This document shows, in pieces, positions 20,736 to 30,463 of a stretch of DNA of 64,000 bases. Position 1 is the stretch's first letter. Every line of letters starts with the position of its first letter. The DNA comes from Streptomyces sp. A012304. Its GTDB lineage: Bacteria; Actinomycetota; Actinomycetes; Streptomycetales; Streptomycetaceae. The translations under genes were made by a program, and so were the position numbers. The stretch lies in NCBI RefSeq assembly GCF_026008495.1, contig NZ_BQUN01000013.1:1-64000 (forward strand), read 5' to 3'. Below the pieces are notes generated by a model. That model saw only the letters and a list, made by a program, of their open reading frames with translations, searched no databases and had not been told where the DNA came from.

Positions 20736-22049
20736 GTGCTCACCGCGTTCGCCCGGGCGTTCAAGACGCCCGACCTGCGCAAGAAGCTGTTCTTCACGCT
20801 CGGCATCATCGTGGTCTACCGGGTCGGCACCCATATTCCGATCCCGGGTGTCGACTACAAGAGCGTCCAGATCTGCGTGGACGAGGCCTCCGGCAACCAG
20901 GGCCTCTTCGGTCTGGTCAACATGTTCAGCGGCGGCGCGCTGCTGCAGATCACGGTCTTCGCGCTGGGCATCATGCCGTACATCACGGCGAGCATCATCC
21001 TTCAGCTGCTGACCGTCGTCATCCCGCGCCTGGAAGCCCTGAAGAAGGAGGGCCAGGCCGGCACGGCGAAGATCACGCAGTACACCCGTTACCTGACCGT
21101 GGCGCTGGCCATCCTGCAAGGCACCGGCCTGGTGGCCACCGCCCGCAGCGGCGCCCTGTTCTCGGGCTGCACCGTCGCGTCGAACATCGTCCCGGACCGC
21201 GCGATCTTCACGACCATCACCATGGTCATCTGCATGACCGCCGGTACCGCCGTCGTCATGTGGCTCGGTGAGCTGATCACCGACCGCGGCATCGGCAACG
21301 GCATGTCGATCCTGATGTTCATCTCGATCGCCGCGACCTTCCCCTCCGCTCTGTGGGCCATCAAGAAGCAGGGCACCCTGGCGGGCGGCTGGATCGAGTT
21401 CGGCACCGTCATCGCCGTCGGCCTGGTCATGGTCGCGCTGGTCGTCTTCGTCGAGCAGGCCCAGCGCCGCATCCCCGTCCAGTACGCGAAGCGCATGATC
21501 GGCCGCCGTTCCTACGGCGGTACCTCGACGTACATCCCGCTGAAGGTGAACCAGGCGGGTGTGATCCCCGTCATCTTCGCGTCGTCGCTGCTCTACATCC
21601 CGGCGCTGATCGCGCAGTTCTCCAACGGTGACTCCGCCTGGAAGTCCTGGATCGAACGGCACCTGGTCACGGGCAACCACCCGTACTACATCGTTTCGTA
21701 CTTCCTGCTGATCGTTTTCTTCGCGTTCTTCTACGTGGCGATCTCGTTCAACCCCGAGGAAGTCGCCGACAACATGAAGAAGTATGGTGGCTTCATCCCG
21801 GGCATCCGGGCTGGCCGACCGACCGCTGAGTACCTCTCCTACGTGCTCAACCGGATCACTTGGCCGGGTTCGCTGTATCTGGGGCTGATCGCTCTTGTAC
21901 CGACGATGGCGTTGGTTGGTTTCGGGGCAAACCAGAACTTCCCGTTCGGTGGTACCAGCATCCTGATCATCGTGGGTGTCGGTCTCGAGACGGTGAAGCA
22001 GATCGAGAGCCAGCTTCAGCAGCGCAATTACGAAGGGTTCCTCCGCTGA
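20736..22049 (+). CDS. secY: Preprotein translocase subunit SecY
   Basis: A 437-residue, ten-helix channel subunit of the Sec translocon. RKKLFFTLGIIVVYRVGTHIPIPGV opens helix 1, GIGNGMSILMF and the QRRIPVQYAKR cytosolic loop are conserved, and the C-terminus ends in QQRNYEGFL. A GTG start has a CAGGAGG site 5 nt upstream. Its stop overlaps the adk start (TGATG). Confidence 0.98.
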   Translation: MLTAFARAFKTPDLRKKLFFTLGIIVVYRVGTHIPIPGVDYKSVQICVDEASGNQGLFGLVNMFSGGALLQITVFALGIMPYITASIILQLLTVVIPRLEALKKEGQAGTAKITQYTRYLTVALAILQGTGLVATARSGALFSGCTVASNIVPDRAIFTTITMVICMTAGTAVVMWLGELITDRGIGNGMSILMFISIAATFPSALWAIKKQGTLAGGWIEFGTVIAVGLVMVALVVFVEQAQRRIPVQYAKRMIGRRSYGGTSTYIPLKVNQAGVIPVIFASSLLYIPALIAQFSNGDSAWKSWIERHLVTGNHPYYIVSYFLLIVFFAFFYVAISFNPEEVADNMKKYGGFIPGIRAGRPTAEYLSYVLNRITWPGSLYLGLIALVPTMALVGFGANQNFPFGGTSILIIVGVGLETVKQIESQLQQRNYEGFLR

Positions 22050-22711
22050 TGCGAATCGTCCTCGTCGGGCCGCCGGGCGCCGGAAAGGGAACGCAGGCCA
22101 CTCGCCTGGCCGAGAAGCTGCGCGTCCCGCACATCTCCACGGGCGACCTGTTCCGCGCCAACATCAGCCAGCAGACGGAACTCGGGAAACTCGCGAAGTC
22201 CTACATGGACGCCGGCAACCTCGTCCCCGACGAGGTGACCATCGCCATGGCCAAGGACCGCATGGAGCAGCCGGACGCCGAGCGCGGCTTCCTGCTCGAC
22301 GGCTTCCCGCGCAACGTCTCGCAGGCCGAGGCGCTGGACGAGCTCCTCGAGACCGAGGGCATCAAGCTGGACGCGGTGCTGGACCTGGAGGCCCCCGAGG
22401 AGGAGGTCGTCAAGCGGATCGCCGGCCGGCGTATCTGCCGCAACGACTCCTCGCACGTCTTCCACGTGACGTACAAGAAGCCCGCGAAGGACGGCGTCTG
22501 CGACGTCTGCGGCGGTGAGCTCTACCAGCGCGACGACGACTCCGAGGAGACGGTCCGTACGCGGCTGGAGGTCTACCACACGCAGACCGAGCCGATCATC
22601 GACTACTACAAGGCGCAGGGCCTGGTCGTCACCATCGAGGCCATGGGCCCGGTGGACGAGGTGACCGCCCGCGCGCTGAAGGCGCTCAAGCGCGAGGACA
22701 GCGCCGAGTAG
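22049..22711 (+). CDS. adk: Adenylate kinase
   Basis: A 220-residue kinase interconverting AMP+ATP and 2 ADP. The P-loop GPPGAGKGTQA (about 7-17), DGFPRN and the LID region with CRNDSSHVF and CDVCGG (partly cysteine-substituted zinc-finger type) are present. Translational overlap with secY. Followed by a 135-nt gap before map. Confidence 0.97.
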   Translation: MRIVLVGPPGAGKGTQATRLAEKLRVPHISTGDLFRANISQQTELGKLAKSYMDAGNLVPDEVTIAMAKDRMEQPDAERGFLLDGFPRNVSQAEALDELLETEGIKLDAVLDLEAPEEEVVKRIAGRRICRNDSSHVFHVTYKKPAKDGVCDVCGGELYQRDDDSEETVRTRLEVYHTQTEPIIDYYKAQGLVVTIEAMGPVDEVTARALKALKREDSAE

Positions 22712-22846
22712 CCGCTCGTAGGCCCCGTAGCCGCGGTTCCCCGGGAGGGGGGCCGCGGCTGCTGCGTGGGGGCCCTGGCCGCCCGCGCAGCCACGTATCG
22801 TTGAAGCGTTCGTCTTCCCCTCCGGTCCAGAAAGGCCGTAGTCCCC

Positions 22847-23683
22847 ATGGTGCAGATCAAGAGCCCCGAGCAGATCGCCAAGATGCGTGCGGCGGGGCTG
22901 GTCGTCGCGGCCATCCACGCGGCGACCCGGGAGGCGGCCGTGCCGGGGGCGACGACGAAGGACCTGGACGAGGTCGCCCGCAAGGTGATCGCCGAGCACG
23001 GCGCGAAGTCGAACTTCCTCGGGTACGGCGGTTTCCCCGCGACCATCTGCACGTCGGTGAACGAGGTCGTCGTCCACGGCATCCCGTCCGACGAGGTCGT
23101 CCTCAAGGACGGCGACATCATCTCCATCGACGCCGGCGCGATCGTCGACGGCTGGCACGGCGACGCCGCCTACACCGCGTTCGTCGGCTCCGGTCACTCG
23201 CCGGAGCTGGTCGAGCTCTCCCGGGTGACCGAGGAGTCGATGTGGGCCGGTGTCGCGGCGATGAAGCAGGGCAACCGTCTCGTGGACGTGTCGCGGGCCA
23301 TCGAGACCTATATCCGCCGTCAGCCGAAGCCCGGCGGCGGCCGCTACGGCATCATCGAGGACTACGGCGGCCACGGCATCGGCACCGAGATGCACATGGA
23401 CCCGCATTTGCTGAACTACGTCGACCGCCGCCGTGGCAAGGGCCCCAAGCTGGTGCCCGGCTTCTGCCTGGCCATCGAGCCGATGGTGTCGTTGGGCACC
23501 CCGCGCACCGAGGTCCTCTCGGACGACTGGACCGTCATCACGACGGACGGCACCTGGTCCTCCCACTGGGAGCACTCGGTGGCCCTGACCGAACAGGGCC
23601 CGCTGGTCCTGACCGCCCCCGACTGCGGCAGGGCGAAGCTCGCCGAGTACGGCGTCGAAGCCGCGCCGGATCCCCTTGCGTAA
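22847..23683 (+). CDS. map: Type I methionine aminopeptidase
   Basis: A 278-residue enzyme removing initiator methionine. Metal ligands of the pita-bread fold are seen in IDAGAIVDGWHGD (two Asp), GGHGIGTEMH (His), AIEPM (Glu) and ALTEQGP (Glu). The ATG at 22847 follows AGAAAGG. No N-terminal SH3-binding extension is present. Confidence 0.96.
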   Translation: MVQIKSPEQIAKMRAAGLVVAAIHAATREAAVPGATTKDLDEVARKVIAEHGAKSNFLGYGGFPATICTSVNEVVVHGIPSDEVVLKDGDIISIDAGAIVDGWHGDAAYTAFVGSGHSPELVELSRVTEESMWAGVAAMKQGNRLVDVSRAIETYIRRQPKPGGGRYGIIEDYGGHGIGTEMHMDPHLLNYVDRRRGKGPKLVPGFCLAIEPMVSLGTPRTEVLSDDWTVITTDGTWSSHWEHSVALTEQGPLVLTAPDCGRAKLAEYGVEAAPDPLA

Positions 23684-23713
23684 TGATCTCCGCGGTGGGG
23701 CAGGCTGTCTCGA

Positions 23714-23743
23714 TTCGTGTTTCCGGGTGCGCTGACGTAGACT
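23714..23743 (+). promoter_or_regulatory. Possible infA promoter
   Basis: TAGACT (23738-23743) is a good -10 hexamer; TTCGTG (23714-23719) is the -35 at 18 bp and only a partial match. It would start transcription about 85 nt ahead of infA. Confidence 0.35.
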
Positions 23744-23835
23744 GACTCGTCGGCTCTTGTGCACCCGCATGTCCGCATGCGCCCCTCGGGGAAAGCCCAG
23801 GAGTCGATCAAGGTAGTCGATTCGAAGGGCGAAGC

Positions 23836-24057
23836 GTGGCCAAGAAGCAAGGTGCCATCGAGATCGAGGGCACTGTCGTCGAGTCTCTGCCGAACGCCAT
23901 GTTCAAGGTCGAGCTCCAGAACGGCCACCAGGTCCTGGCACACATCAGCGGCAAGATGCGTATGCACTACATCCGCATCCTCCCTGACGACCGGGTCGTG
24001 GTGGAGCTGTCTCCGTACGACCTGACGCGTGGCCGGATCGTCTACCGCTACAAGTAG
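23836..24057 (+). CDS. infA: Translation initiation factor IF-1
   Basis: A 73-residue OB-fold S1-like protein that blocks the 30S A site during initiation. [20 protein letters not shown] and [14 protein letters not shown] are diagnostic. A GTG start is preceded by AAGGGCGAAGC. Confidence 0.98.
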   Translation: MAKKQGAIEIEGTVVESLPNAMFKVELQNGHQVLAHISGKMRMHYIRILPDDRVVVELSPYDLTRGRIVYRYK

Positions 24058-24127
24058 ATCTTGCCCCAGGCCCCGCCCGTCGTTCGTGCGGGGCCGTCGG
24101 CAACTGACCCGGAGAACCTCACATCCC

Positions 24128-24241
24128 ATGAAGGTCAAGCCGAGCGTCAAGAAGATCTGCGACAAGTGCAGGGTGATCCGCCGTCACGGTCGGGTCATGG
24201 TCATCTGCGAGAACCCGCGCCACAAGCAGCGCCAGGGCTGA
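24128..24241 (+). CDS. rpmJ: 50S ribosomal protein L36
   Basis: A 37-residue zinc-ribbon L36 with the ligands C-X2-C (CDKC), a later Cys (VMVICEN) and His (PRHKQRQG). A weak GGAGAA site lies upstream. It is followed by a 200-nt leader before rpsM. Confidence 0.97.
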   Translation: MKVKPSVKKICDKCRVIRRHGRVMVICENPRHKQRQG

Positions 24242-24441
24242 TCGCACACAGATCGCACCCCTCTGCCTTCCGCAGAAACTTCGCGCGACGCGAGCTGAAT
24301 ATGTTCATACGCAGGACCCAGGCGGGGATTTTTTTCTGCCTGACACCCCCGGTTCGGAGGCCGGGGACCCAGTTCGTACCTCATACGGCGGCTGGGAGCC
24401 GGTTCTGCGGAAGACCTCCGAAGATCACCAGGAGCCATTGA
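24242..24441. promoter_or_regulatory. rpsM leader region
   Basis: There is no gene in these 200 nt. A seven-T run (24330-24336) follows CAGGCGGGGA, and a stem CCCCGG (24347-24352) with CCGGGG (24361-24366) lies downstream. The AT-rich patch around 24298-24310 may be a promoter region for rpsM-rplQ. Confidence 0.45.
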
Positions 24442-24822
24442 ATGGCACGCGTTTCCGGTGTTGACATCCCGCGCGACAAGCGCGTGGAGGTCGCCCTCAC
24501 CTACGTGTTCGGCATCGGCCGGACCCTCTCGCAGGAGACGCTGGCTGCGACCGGCGTCGACCCGAACACCCGCGTTCGCGACCTCTCCGAGGAGCAGCTC
24601 GTCGCGATCCGCGAGTACGTGGACAACAACATCAAGACCGAGGGTGACCTCCGTCGCGAGATCCAGGCCGACATCCGCCGCAAGGTCGAGATCGGCTGCT
24701 ACCAGGGCCTGCGTCACCGTCGCGGCCTGCCCGTCCGCGGTCAGCGCACCAGCACCAACGCCCGCACCCGCAAGGGCCCGCGTCGCGCCATCGCCGGCAA
24801 GAAGAAGCCGGGCAAGAAGTAG
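24442..24822 (+). CDS. rpsM: 30S ribosomal protein S13
   Basis: A 126-residue S13 in the 30S head, contacting P-site tRNA and L5. [24 protein letters not shown] and [21 protein letters not shown] are diagnostic. CAGGAGCC is the ribosome site. 68 nt before rpsK. Confidence 0.98.
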   Translation: MARVSGVDIPRDKRVEVALTYVFGIGRTLSQETLAATGVDPNTRVRDLSEEQLVAIREYVDNNIKTEGDLRREIQADIRRKVEIGCYQGLRHRRGLPVRGQRTSTNARTRKGPRRAIAGKKKPGKK

Positions 24823-24890
24823 TCCGCAGCGGACTCGCCGTCCAGCGGTCTTCGCTGTAGGACCGACCACCTCCCGTAGGAGTTTTCGAC

Positions 24891-25295
24891 ATGCCCCCCA
24901 AGGGACGTCAGGGCGCTGCCAAGAAGGTGCGCCGCAAGGAAAAGAAGAATGTCGCGCACGGCCAGGCGCACATCAAGAGCACGTTCAACAACACGATCGT
25001 GTCCATCACGGACCCGGCCGGCAACGTGATCTCCTGGGCCTCCGCCGGCCACGTCGGCTTCAAGGGCTCCCGCAAGTCCACGCCGTTCGCCGCGCAGATG
25101 GCCGCCGAGTCGGCTGCCCGCCGCGCTCAGGAGCACGGCATGCGCAAGGTCGATGTCTTCGTCAAGGGCCCGGGCGCCGGTCGTGAGACCGCCATCCGTT
25201 CCCTGCAGGCCACGGGCCTCGAGGTCGGCTCCATCCAGGACGTCACCCCGACCCCGCACAATGGCTGCCGTCCGCCGAAGCGTCGTCGCGTCTGA
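24891..25295 (+). CDS. rpsK: 30S ribosomal protein S11
   Basis: A 134-residue S11 on the platform near the Shine-Dalgarno helix. [33 protein letters not shown] and the end [13 protein letters not shown] are typical. Unlike E. coli, no rpsD follows, as is usual in streptomycetes. Confidence 0.98.
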   Translation: MPPKGRQGAAKKVRRKEKKNVAHGQAHIKSTFNNTIVSITDPAGNVISWASAGHVGFKGSRKSTPFAAQMAAESAARRAQEHGMRKVDVFVKGPGAGRETAIRSLQATGLEVGSIQDVTPTPHNGCRPPKRRRV

Positions 25296-25326
25296 CACGC
25301 GGTCGCTCTCGACCGGCTTTCGGTCC

Positions 25327-25373
25327 GGGCGGTACGGCTCTTTCAGGTCGTGCCGCCCGTACTCTTGTAGTAC
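25327..25373 (+). terminator. Adjacent stem-loops between rpsK and rpoA
   Basis: GGGCGGTACG (25327-25336) pairs with CGTGCCGCCC (25349-25358) with one T-G pair and a 12-nt loop. A small stem GTACT/AGTAC (25359-25373) follows directly. They probably modulate rather than stop transcription into rpoA. Confidence 0.5.
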
Positions 25374-25418
25374 CTCAGGGCGTCAAATAGCGGGCGCCCC
25401 TGACAGAAGGATCGCAAC

Positions 25419-26441
25419 ATGCTGATCGCTCAGCGTCCCTCGTTGACCGAAGAGGTCGTCGACGAGTTCCGCTCCCGGTTCGTGATCGAGCCGCTGGAGC
25501 CGGGCTTCGGCTACACCCTCGGCAACTCCCTGCGTCGGACCCTCCTCTCCTCGATCCCCGGTGCGGCTGTCACCAGCATCCGGATCGACGGCGTCCTGCA
25601 CGAGTTCACCACCGTGCCGGGCGTCAAGGAGGACGTCACCGACCTGATCCTCAACATCAAGCAGCTGGTCGTCTCCTCGGAGCACGACGAGCCGGTCGTG
25701 ATGTACCTGCGCAAGCAGGGCCCGGGTCTGGTCACCGCCGCCGACATCGCGCCCCCGGCCGGTGTCGAGGTGCACAACCCCGACCTGGTCCTCGCCACGC
25801 TCAACGGCAAGGGCAAGCTGGAGATGGAGCTCACGGTCGAGCGTGGCCGTGGTTACGTCTCCGCCGTGCAGAACAAGCAGGTGGGCCAGGAGATCGGCCG
25901 TATCCCGGTCGACTCGATCTACTCGCCGGTGCTCAAGGTCACGTACAAGGTCGAGGCCACGCGTGTCGAGCAGCGCACCGACTTCGACAAGCTGATCGTC
26001 GACGTCGAGACCAAGCAGGCGATGCGTCCGCGTGACGCCATGGCCTCCGCCGGTAAGACCCTGGTCGAGCTGTTCGGTCTCGCCCGCGAGCTGAACATCG
26101 ACGCCGAGGGCATCGACATGGGTCCGTCCCCGACGGACGCCGCGCTCGCCGCCGACCTGGCGCTGCCGATCGAGGAGCTGGAGCTCACCGTTCGGTCGTA
26201 CAACTGCCTCAAGCGTGAGGGCATCCACTCCGTGGGTGAGCTCGTCGCGCGTTCCGAGGCGGACCTCCTCGACATCCGCAACTTCGGTGCGAAGTCGATC
26301 GACGAGGTCAAGGCGAAGCTGGCCGGCATGGGCCTGGCCCTCAAGGACAGCCCGCCCGGATTCGACCCCACGGCCGCTGCGGACGCCTTCGGCGCGGACG
26401 ACGACGCGGACGCCGGGTTCGTCGAGACCGAGCAGTACTGA
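25419..26441 (+). CDS. rpoA: RNA polymerase alpha subunit
   Basis: A 340-residue alpha subunit. The N-terminal assembly domain includes [22 protein letters not shown]. The C-terminal DNA- and activator-binding domain (from about 245) includes [15 protein letters not shown] and the [13 protein letters not shown]hH element. Full length, with an acidic tail. An AGAAGGA ribosome site lies upstream. Confidence 0.98.
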   Translation: MLIAQRPSLTEEVVDEFRSRFVIEPLEPGFGYTLGNSLRRTLLSSIPGAAVTSIRIDGVLHEFTTVPGVKEDVTDLILNIKQLVVSSEHDEPVVMYLRKQGPGLVTAADIAPPAGVEVHNPDLVLATLNGKGKLEMELTVERGRGYVSAVQNKQVGQEIGRIPVDSIYSPVLKVTYKVEATRVEQRTDFDKLIVDVETKQAMRPRDAMASAGKTLVELFGLARELNIDAEGIDMGPSPTDAALAADLALPIEELELTVRSYNCLKREGIHSVGELVARSEADLLDIRNFGAKSIDEVKAKLAGMGLALKDSPPGFDPTAAADAFGADDDADAGFVETEQY

Positions 26442-26469
26442 GACGCTCCGCGGGGAGGGCAGTACTGCG

Positions 26470-26545
26470 CCTGCGGGCCGGCCGCGGCTGGTCACGCAGT
26501 TCCCCGCGCCCCTTCCGGGAGCGCCCCTTCGGGGACGCTCCCGGA
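26470..26545. repeat. Dispersed Streptomyces intergenic repeat with hairpin
   Basis: The stretch CTGCGGGCCGGCCGCGGCTG followed by GTCACGCAGTTCCCCGCGCC resembles a dispersed intergenic repeat I recall from Streptomyces genomes. It ends in a long stem-loop, TCCGGGAGCG (26514-26523) with CGCTCCCGGA (26536-26545) plus an inner CCCC/GGGG stem around TTC. It may act as a bidirectional terminator or mRNA-stability element between rpoA and rplQ. Confidence 0.6.
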
Positions 26546-26623
26546 TCTCCGACGGGCAACCGCTCGCTCGGATACTGACCCCGGTACCTGATACGGCCGG
26601 GGCAGACACACAGGAGAAGAACC

Positions 26624-27154
26624 ATGCCGAAGCCCACCAAGGGTGCCCGTCTGGGCGGCAGCGCCGCGCACGAGAAGCTGCTCCTCGCGAACCTCGCGAA
26701 GGCGCTCTTCGAGCACGGCCGTATCACCACCACCGAGGCGAAGGCCCGCCGCCTGCGCCCGTACGCCGAGCGTCTGATCACCAAGGCGAAGAAGGGCGAC
26801 CTTCACAACCGCCGTCAGGTGCTCCAGGTCATCACGGACAAGGGCATCGTCCACACGCTCTTCACCGAGATCGGCCCGCGCTACGAGAACCGTCCGGGTG
26901 GCTACACCCGCATCACCAAGGTCGGTAACCGCCGTGGCGACAACGCGCCCATGGCCGTCATCGAGCTGGTCGAGGCGCTGACCGTGGCGCAGCAGGCGAC
27001 GGGTGAGGCCGAGGCCGCCACCAAGCGCGCCGTCAAGGAAGACGCCCTGAAGAAGGACGAGGCCGCCGAGGCCAAGTCCGACGAGGTCGTCGTCGAGGAC
27101 GCCGCCGAGGCGAAGGCCGACGAGGCTCCGGCCGAGGAGTCCAAGGACGCCTGA
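26624..27154 (+). CDS. rplQ: 50S ribosomal protein L17 with acidic C-terminal tail
   Basis: A 176-residue L17. The core (about 1-118) has [21 protein letters not shown] and [18 protein letters not shown]. After it comes a tail of about 55 residues rich in Ala, Glu, Lys and Asp, not found in the 127-residue E. coli form but seen in actinobacteria. It has its own GGAGAAG site after the dispersed repeat. Confidence 0.96.
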   Translation: MPKPTKGARLGGSAAHEKLLLANLAKALFEHGRITTTEAKARRLRPYAERLITKAKKGDLHNRRQVLQVITDKGIVHTLFTEIGPRYENRPGGYTRITKVGNRRGDNAPMAVIELVEALTVAQQATGEAEAATKRAVKEDALKKDEAAEAKSDEVVVEDAAEAKADEAPAEESKDA

Positions 27155-27170
27155 GGCTCTGTCTCGCTGT

Positions 27171-27202
27171 GAACGGGTCCGCCCTCAGGGGCGGGCCCGT
27201 TC
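27171..27202 (+). terminator. Stem-loop between rplQ and truA
   Basis: A 14-bp stem, GAACGGGTCCGCCC (27171-27184) with GGGCGGGCCCGTTC (27189-27202), one T-G pair, loop TCAG, and a short CACGTTT after it. It is likely the main terminator of the ribosomal superoperon, with truA transcribed by read-through or its own promoter. Confidence 0.75.
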
Positions 27203-27243
27203 CACGTTTCCGACGAGGACGCGGCCGCTGGGAGGACGCAGAG

Positions 27244-28101
27244 GTGAGTGACGAAGTACAGCCCGGGTCCGTGCGCGTGCGCCTGGACCTCTCCTACGAC
27301 GGGACCGAGTTCTCCGGGTGGGCCAAGCAGGCCGGCGGGCGGCGGACCGTCCAGGGGGAGATCGAGGACGCCCTGCGGACCGTCACCCGGTCCCGGGAGA
27401 CGTACGAGCTGACGGTGGCCGGGCGGACCGACGCCGGCGTGCACGCCCGGGGGCAGGTCGCCCATGTCGATCTGCCGCGCGAGGTGTGGGTCGAGCACCA
27501 CGAGAAGCTGCTCAAGCGGCTCGCCGGGCGGCTGCCCAAGGACGTCCGGGTGTGGGCCCTCAGAGAGGCGCCCAGCGGCTTCAACGCCCGGTTCTCGGCG
27601 ATCTGGCGGCGGTACGCCTACCGGGTCACCGACAATCCGGGCGGTGTGGATCCGCTGCTGCGCAACCATGTGCTGTGGCACGACTGGCCGCTGGACGTCG
27701 ACGCCATGAACGAGGCCGCGCGGCGGCTGCTCGGGGAGCACGACTTCGCCGCCTACTGCAAGAAGCGGGAGGGGGCGACGACGATCCGCGCGTTGCAGGA
27801 GCTGAGTCTGCGGCGCGGCGACGACGGGATCGTCACCGCGACCGTCCGGGCGGACGCCTTCTGCCACAACATGGTGCGCTCGCTCATCGGGGCGCTGCTG
27901 TTCGTGGGCGACGGGCACCGGCCGCCGGACTGGCCGGGCAAGGTCCTCGCCGCGGGCGTCAGGGACTCGGCGGTACACGTCGTACGGCCGCACGGGCTGA
28001 CTCTGGAGGAGGTCGGCTACCCGGCCGACGAGCTGCTGGCCGCGCGCACCAAGGAGGCGCGGAACAAGCGGACGCTGCCCGGGGCCGGGTGCTGCCGGTA
28101 G
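27244..28101 (+). CDS. truA: tRNA pseudouridine(38-40) synthase
   Basis: A 285-residue TruA that modifies anticodon-loop uridines. The catalytic Asp lies in [13 protein letters not shown] and the substrate residues in [13 protein letters not shown] and [18 protein letters not shown] at 27244 with GGGAGG 8 nt upstream is preferred over earlier in-frame starts. Convergent with the next gene, only 6 nt away. Confidence 0.95.
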   Translation: MSDEVQPGSVRVRLDLSYDGTEFSGWAKQAGGRRTVQGEIEDALRTVTRSRETYELTVAGRTDAGVHARGQVAHVDLPREVWVEHHEKLLKRLAGRLPKDVRVWALREAPSGFNARFSAIWRRYAYRVTDNPGGVDPLLRNHVLWHDWPLDVDAMNEAARRLLGEHDFAAYCKKREGATTIRALQELSLRRGDDGIVTATVRADAFCHNMVRSLIGALLFVGDGHRPPDWPGKVLAAGVRDSAVHVVRPHGLTLEEVGYPADELLAARTKEARNKRTLPGAGCCR

Positions 28102-28107
28102 CCGGGG

Positions 28108-28986
28108 CTACTGGTTCGCCGCCGCCGAGGCCTGGGTCTCGCCGCGGCGGCGGATCTGCTGGAAGGCGAACTCGGCGAGGTCGTCACCGGTGGTGAAGAC
28201 CTGCGTGTCCTTCGTGGTGACGTCCTTGCCGTCGGTGAAGCCGGTGAGGGTGAAGTAGGCGTACCGGCCGTAGGAATTGGTCGTCGAGCGGCAGATCGCG
28301 GCGTTGCAGAAGGCCTTGACGCCGTCGCCGGCGAGGGCCTTGACGATGCTCTTCTTGTCGGCGTCGGCCTTGGCCTTGAGGGCCTGGGCCTCGGTGTCGA
28401 AGACGGCCACGCCGACCGTCGCCGCGACGCCGTCCTTGACGTAGGTGACGCGCATGAACCGGGTGCAGCCGTTGGCGGTCAGGACCTTGGGCAGGGTGCC
28501 CTGGGCGGCGGTGACACAGCTCGTGGTGTCGGCCTTCGCGGCCTTCTTGTAGACCGCCGAGCCCATCGTCAGCTGCGTGCCCGGGAAGAGGATGTCCGGC
28601 CCGTTGGGGGCGGTGTCCTTGTCCTTGCTGGAGACGAACTCCTTCGGGTCCAGCGGCGGCGGGGCGCTGGTCGGGGCGAAGGACGGGTCGGTGGACGCGC
28701 TCGGCAGGTCCCCGGAGGCGGGCAGCGAGGAGGTCGGCCGGTTGTCCGCCTCGTCACCGTCGTTCGCCGACACCACGGCCATGGCCACGGCCGTGCCGAC
28801 GGCGATCGTCGCGAGCGCGCCCCCGCCTATGAGGAACAGCCGACGGCGCTTGTTGCGCGTCTCGGACGCCTCGGCGAGCGCGGCCCAGTCCGGTGCCGGA
28901 TCCGTTGCGCCGCTGCTCCACGGCTGCTGGGAGTTCGGTTTCCACGGATCCCACTGGGACGGAGGTCCCCCCTGCCCATAGCTCAT
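28108..28986 (-). CDS. Single-pass membrane protein with extracytoplasmic domain, unknown
   Basis: A 292-residue protein of unrecognised family. Residues 1-48 are a Gly/Pro/Trp-rich cytoplasmic segment ending in RNKRRR. A membrane helix (about 50-72) precedes a Ser/Pro/Thr-rich linker and a soluble C-terminal domain of about 170 residues with two cysteine pairs (SCVTAAQGTL, NGCTRF, AFCNAAICR). The ATG at 28986 has no ribosome site but has TAAGAT exactly 7 nt upstream on the coding strand, suggesting a leaderless mRNA. The conserved-looking AVFDTEAQALKAK segment did not identify a function. Confidence 0.75.
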   Translation of the reverse strand: MSYGQGGPPSQWDPWKPNSQQPWSSGATDPAPDWAALAEASETRNKRRRLFLIGGGALATIAVGTAVAMAVVSANDGDEADNRPTSSLPASGDLPSASTDPSFAPTSAPPPLDPKEFVSSKDKDTAPNGPDILFPGTQLTMGSAVYKKAAKADTTSCVTAAQGTLPKVLTANGCTRFMRVTYVKDGVAATVGVAVFDTEAQALKAKADADKKSIVKALAGDGVKAFCNAAICRSTTNSYGRYAYFTLTGFTDGKDVTTKDTQVFTTGDDLAEFAFQQIRRRGETQASAAANQ

Positions 28987-29236
28987 GGGCCGCATCTTAG
29001 ACGGGGCCGCGGGTGTGCTGTTCCGCCTCAACGGGCCCCGCCGCGCCCCGCGTTCCGGGGAAGAGTGCGGGCAAAGACGACATGTCCGGGTGGTTGGTAC
29101 GGCGTTCCCGCTGGCCACCGCGACCGGGCCGGGCGGCGGGGCCGGCCGGGCGGCCGCACATGTGGCGCGGGCCACCTCCGGGCGTGGTCACGGGGGGTGT
29201 TCCCGCGGTGACACGGACGGGCCGGCCGGGCTCGTT
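28987..29236. other. Gene-free stretch upstream of rplM
   Basis: No credible gene is seen in these 250 nt. It separates the leftward membrane-protein gene from the rplM promoter. GGCCGGG (29224-29230) and CCCGGCC (29241-29247) form an inverted repeat around the rplM -35 box. Confidence 0.5.
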
Positions 29237-29266
29237 TTGACCCGGCCGACGCGCCACGGGTATCCT
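29237..29266 (+). promoter_or_regulatory. rplM-rpsI promoter
   Basis: TTGACC (29237-29242), an 18-bp spacer and TATCCT (29261-29266). The leader is about 170 nt and contains small GC-rich stems such as CACCGCGGTG (about 29363-29372). Confidence 0.75.
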
Positions 29267-29442
29267 GCATCTTCGTTGTGTATTGGCTTGCTCATTCTCA
29301 CGGGACGGGCCCTTACACCGGTCCACCGGGCCGATGACCAGCGACCAGCACGCGGTTTGCGTCACCGCGGTGCGGTCAGGGCTGTCGTGATCGTCTTCGG
29401 TGACCTGTCAGGACCACTCACTCGAAGCGAAGGCTACGAACC

Positions 29443-29886
29443 GTGCGTACGTACAGCCCCAAGCCCGGCGATGTGACGCGCCAGTGGCACGTCATCGACG
29501 CTCAGGACGTCGTCCTGGGCCGTCTGGCCACCACCGCCGCCACCCTGCTCCGCGGCAAGCACAAGCCGATCTACGCGCCGCACGTCGACGCTGGTGACTT
29601 CGTCATCATCATCAACGCCGACAAGGTGCACCTCTCCGGCAACAAGCGGACCCAGAAGATGGCGTACCGCCACTCCGGCTACCCGGGTGGTCTGCGCTCC
29701 GTCCGCTACGACGAGCTGCTGGACAAGAACCCCGAGAAGGCCATCGAGAAGGCCGTCAAGGGCATGCTCCCGAAGAACTCGCTGGGCCGTCAGATGCTCT
29801 CGAAGCTGAAGGTCTACAAGGGTGACCAGCACCCGCACGGCGCGCAGCAGCCGCAGCCGTTCGAGATCACCCAGGTCGCGCAGTAA
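29443..29886 (+). CDS. rplM: 50S ribosomal protein L13
   Basis: A 147-residue L13, an early 50S assembly protein. [32 protein letters not shown] and [21 protein letters not shown] are diagnostic. A GTG start. 42 nt ahead of rpsI in the classic L13-S9 pair. Confidence 0.98.
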   Translation: MRTYSPKPGDVTRQWHVIDAQDVVLGRLATTAATLLRGKHKPIYAPHVDAGDFVIIINADKVHLSGNKRTQKMAYRHSGYPGGLRSVRYDELLDKNPEKAIEKAVKGMLPKNSLGRQMLSKLKVYKGDQHPHGAQQPQPFEITQVAQ

Positions 29887-29928
29887 GTCCGGCCACCCAC
29901 CCCAAGCCAAGAGAATCTGAGGAGAACC

Positions 29929-30441
29929 GTGGCCGAGACCACTGCCGAGCAGCCGCTCGAAGAGCTTGACATCGACAGCTACACCACCGAGTCCGAGGTC
30001 CCCGTCGAGGGCGAGTACACCTCGGAGTCCCTGGCCTCCCGCTTCGGCGAGCCCCAGCCGGCCGCCGGCCTGGGCCGCCGCAAGAACGCCATCGCCCGCG
30101 TCCGGATCGTCCCGGGCTCCGGCAAGTGGAAGATCAACGGTCGCACCCTCGAGGACTACTTCCCGAACAAGGTGCACCAGCAGGAAGTCAACGAGCCGTT
30201 CAAGGTCCTCGAGCTCGAGGGTCGCTACGACGTCATCGCCCGCATCGCCGGTGGCGGTGTCTCCGGCCAGGCCGGTGCCCTCCGTCTCGGTGTGGCCCGC
30301 GCGCTGAACGAGGCCGACGTCGACAACAACCGCGGCCCGCTGAAGAAGGCCGGCTTCCTCCGCCGCGACGACCGTGCGGTCGAGCGCAAGAAGGCCGGTC
30401 TGAAGAAGGCCCGTAAGGCGCCGCAGTACAGCAAGCGCTGA
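29929..30441 (+). CDS. rpsI: 30S ribosomal protein S9 with N-terminal extension
   Basis: A 170-residue S9. The core begins near [17 protein letters not shown] (about residue 47) and ends in the universal ...KAPQYSKR tail that touches P-site tRNA. The first 45 residues are an acidic extension, compared with the roughly 130-residue E. coli form. A GTG start follows GAGGAGAACC. Confidence 0.97.
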   Translation: MAETTAEQPLEELDIDSYTTESEVPVEGEYTSESLASRFGEPQPAAGLGRRKNAIARVRIVPGSGKWKINGRTLEDYFPNKVHQQEVNEPFKVLELEGRYDVIARIAGGGVSGQAGALRLGVARALNEADVDNNRGPLKKAGFLRRDDRAVERKKAGLKKARKAPQYSKR

Positions 30442-30463
30442 TCAGAGCTGCCTGCACGTACTC

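Noticed and set aside
25296..25418. rpsD between rpsK and rpoA
   Set aside because: Only a 123-nt gap with stem-loops is present.
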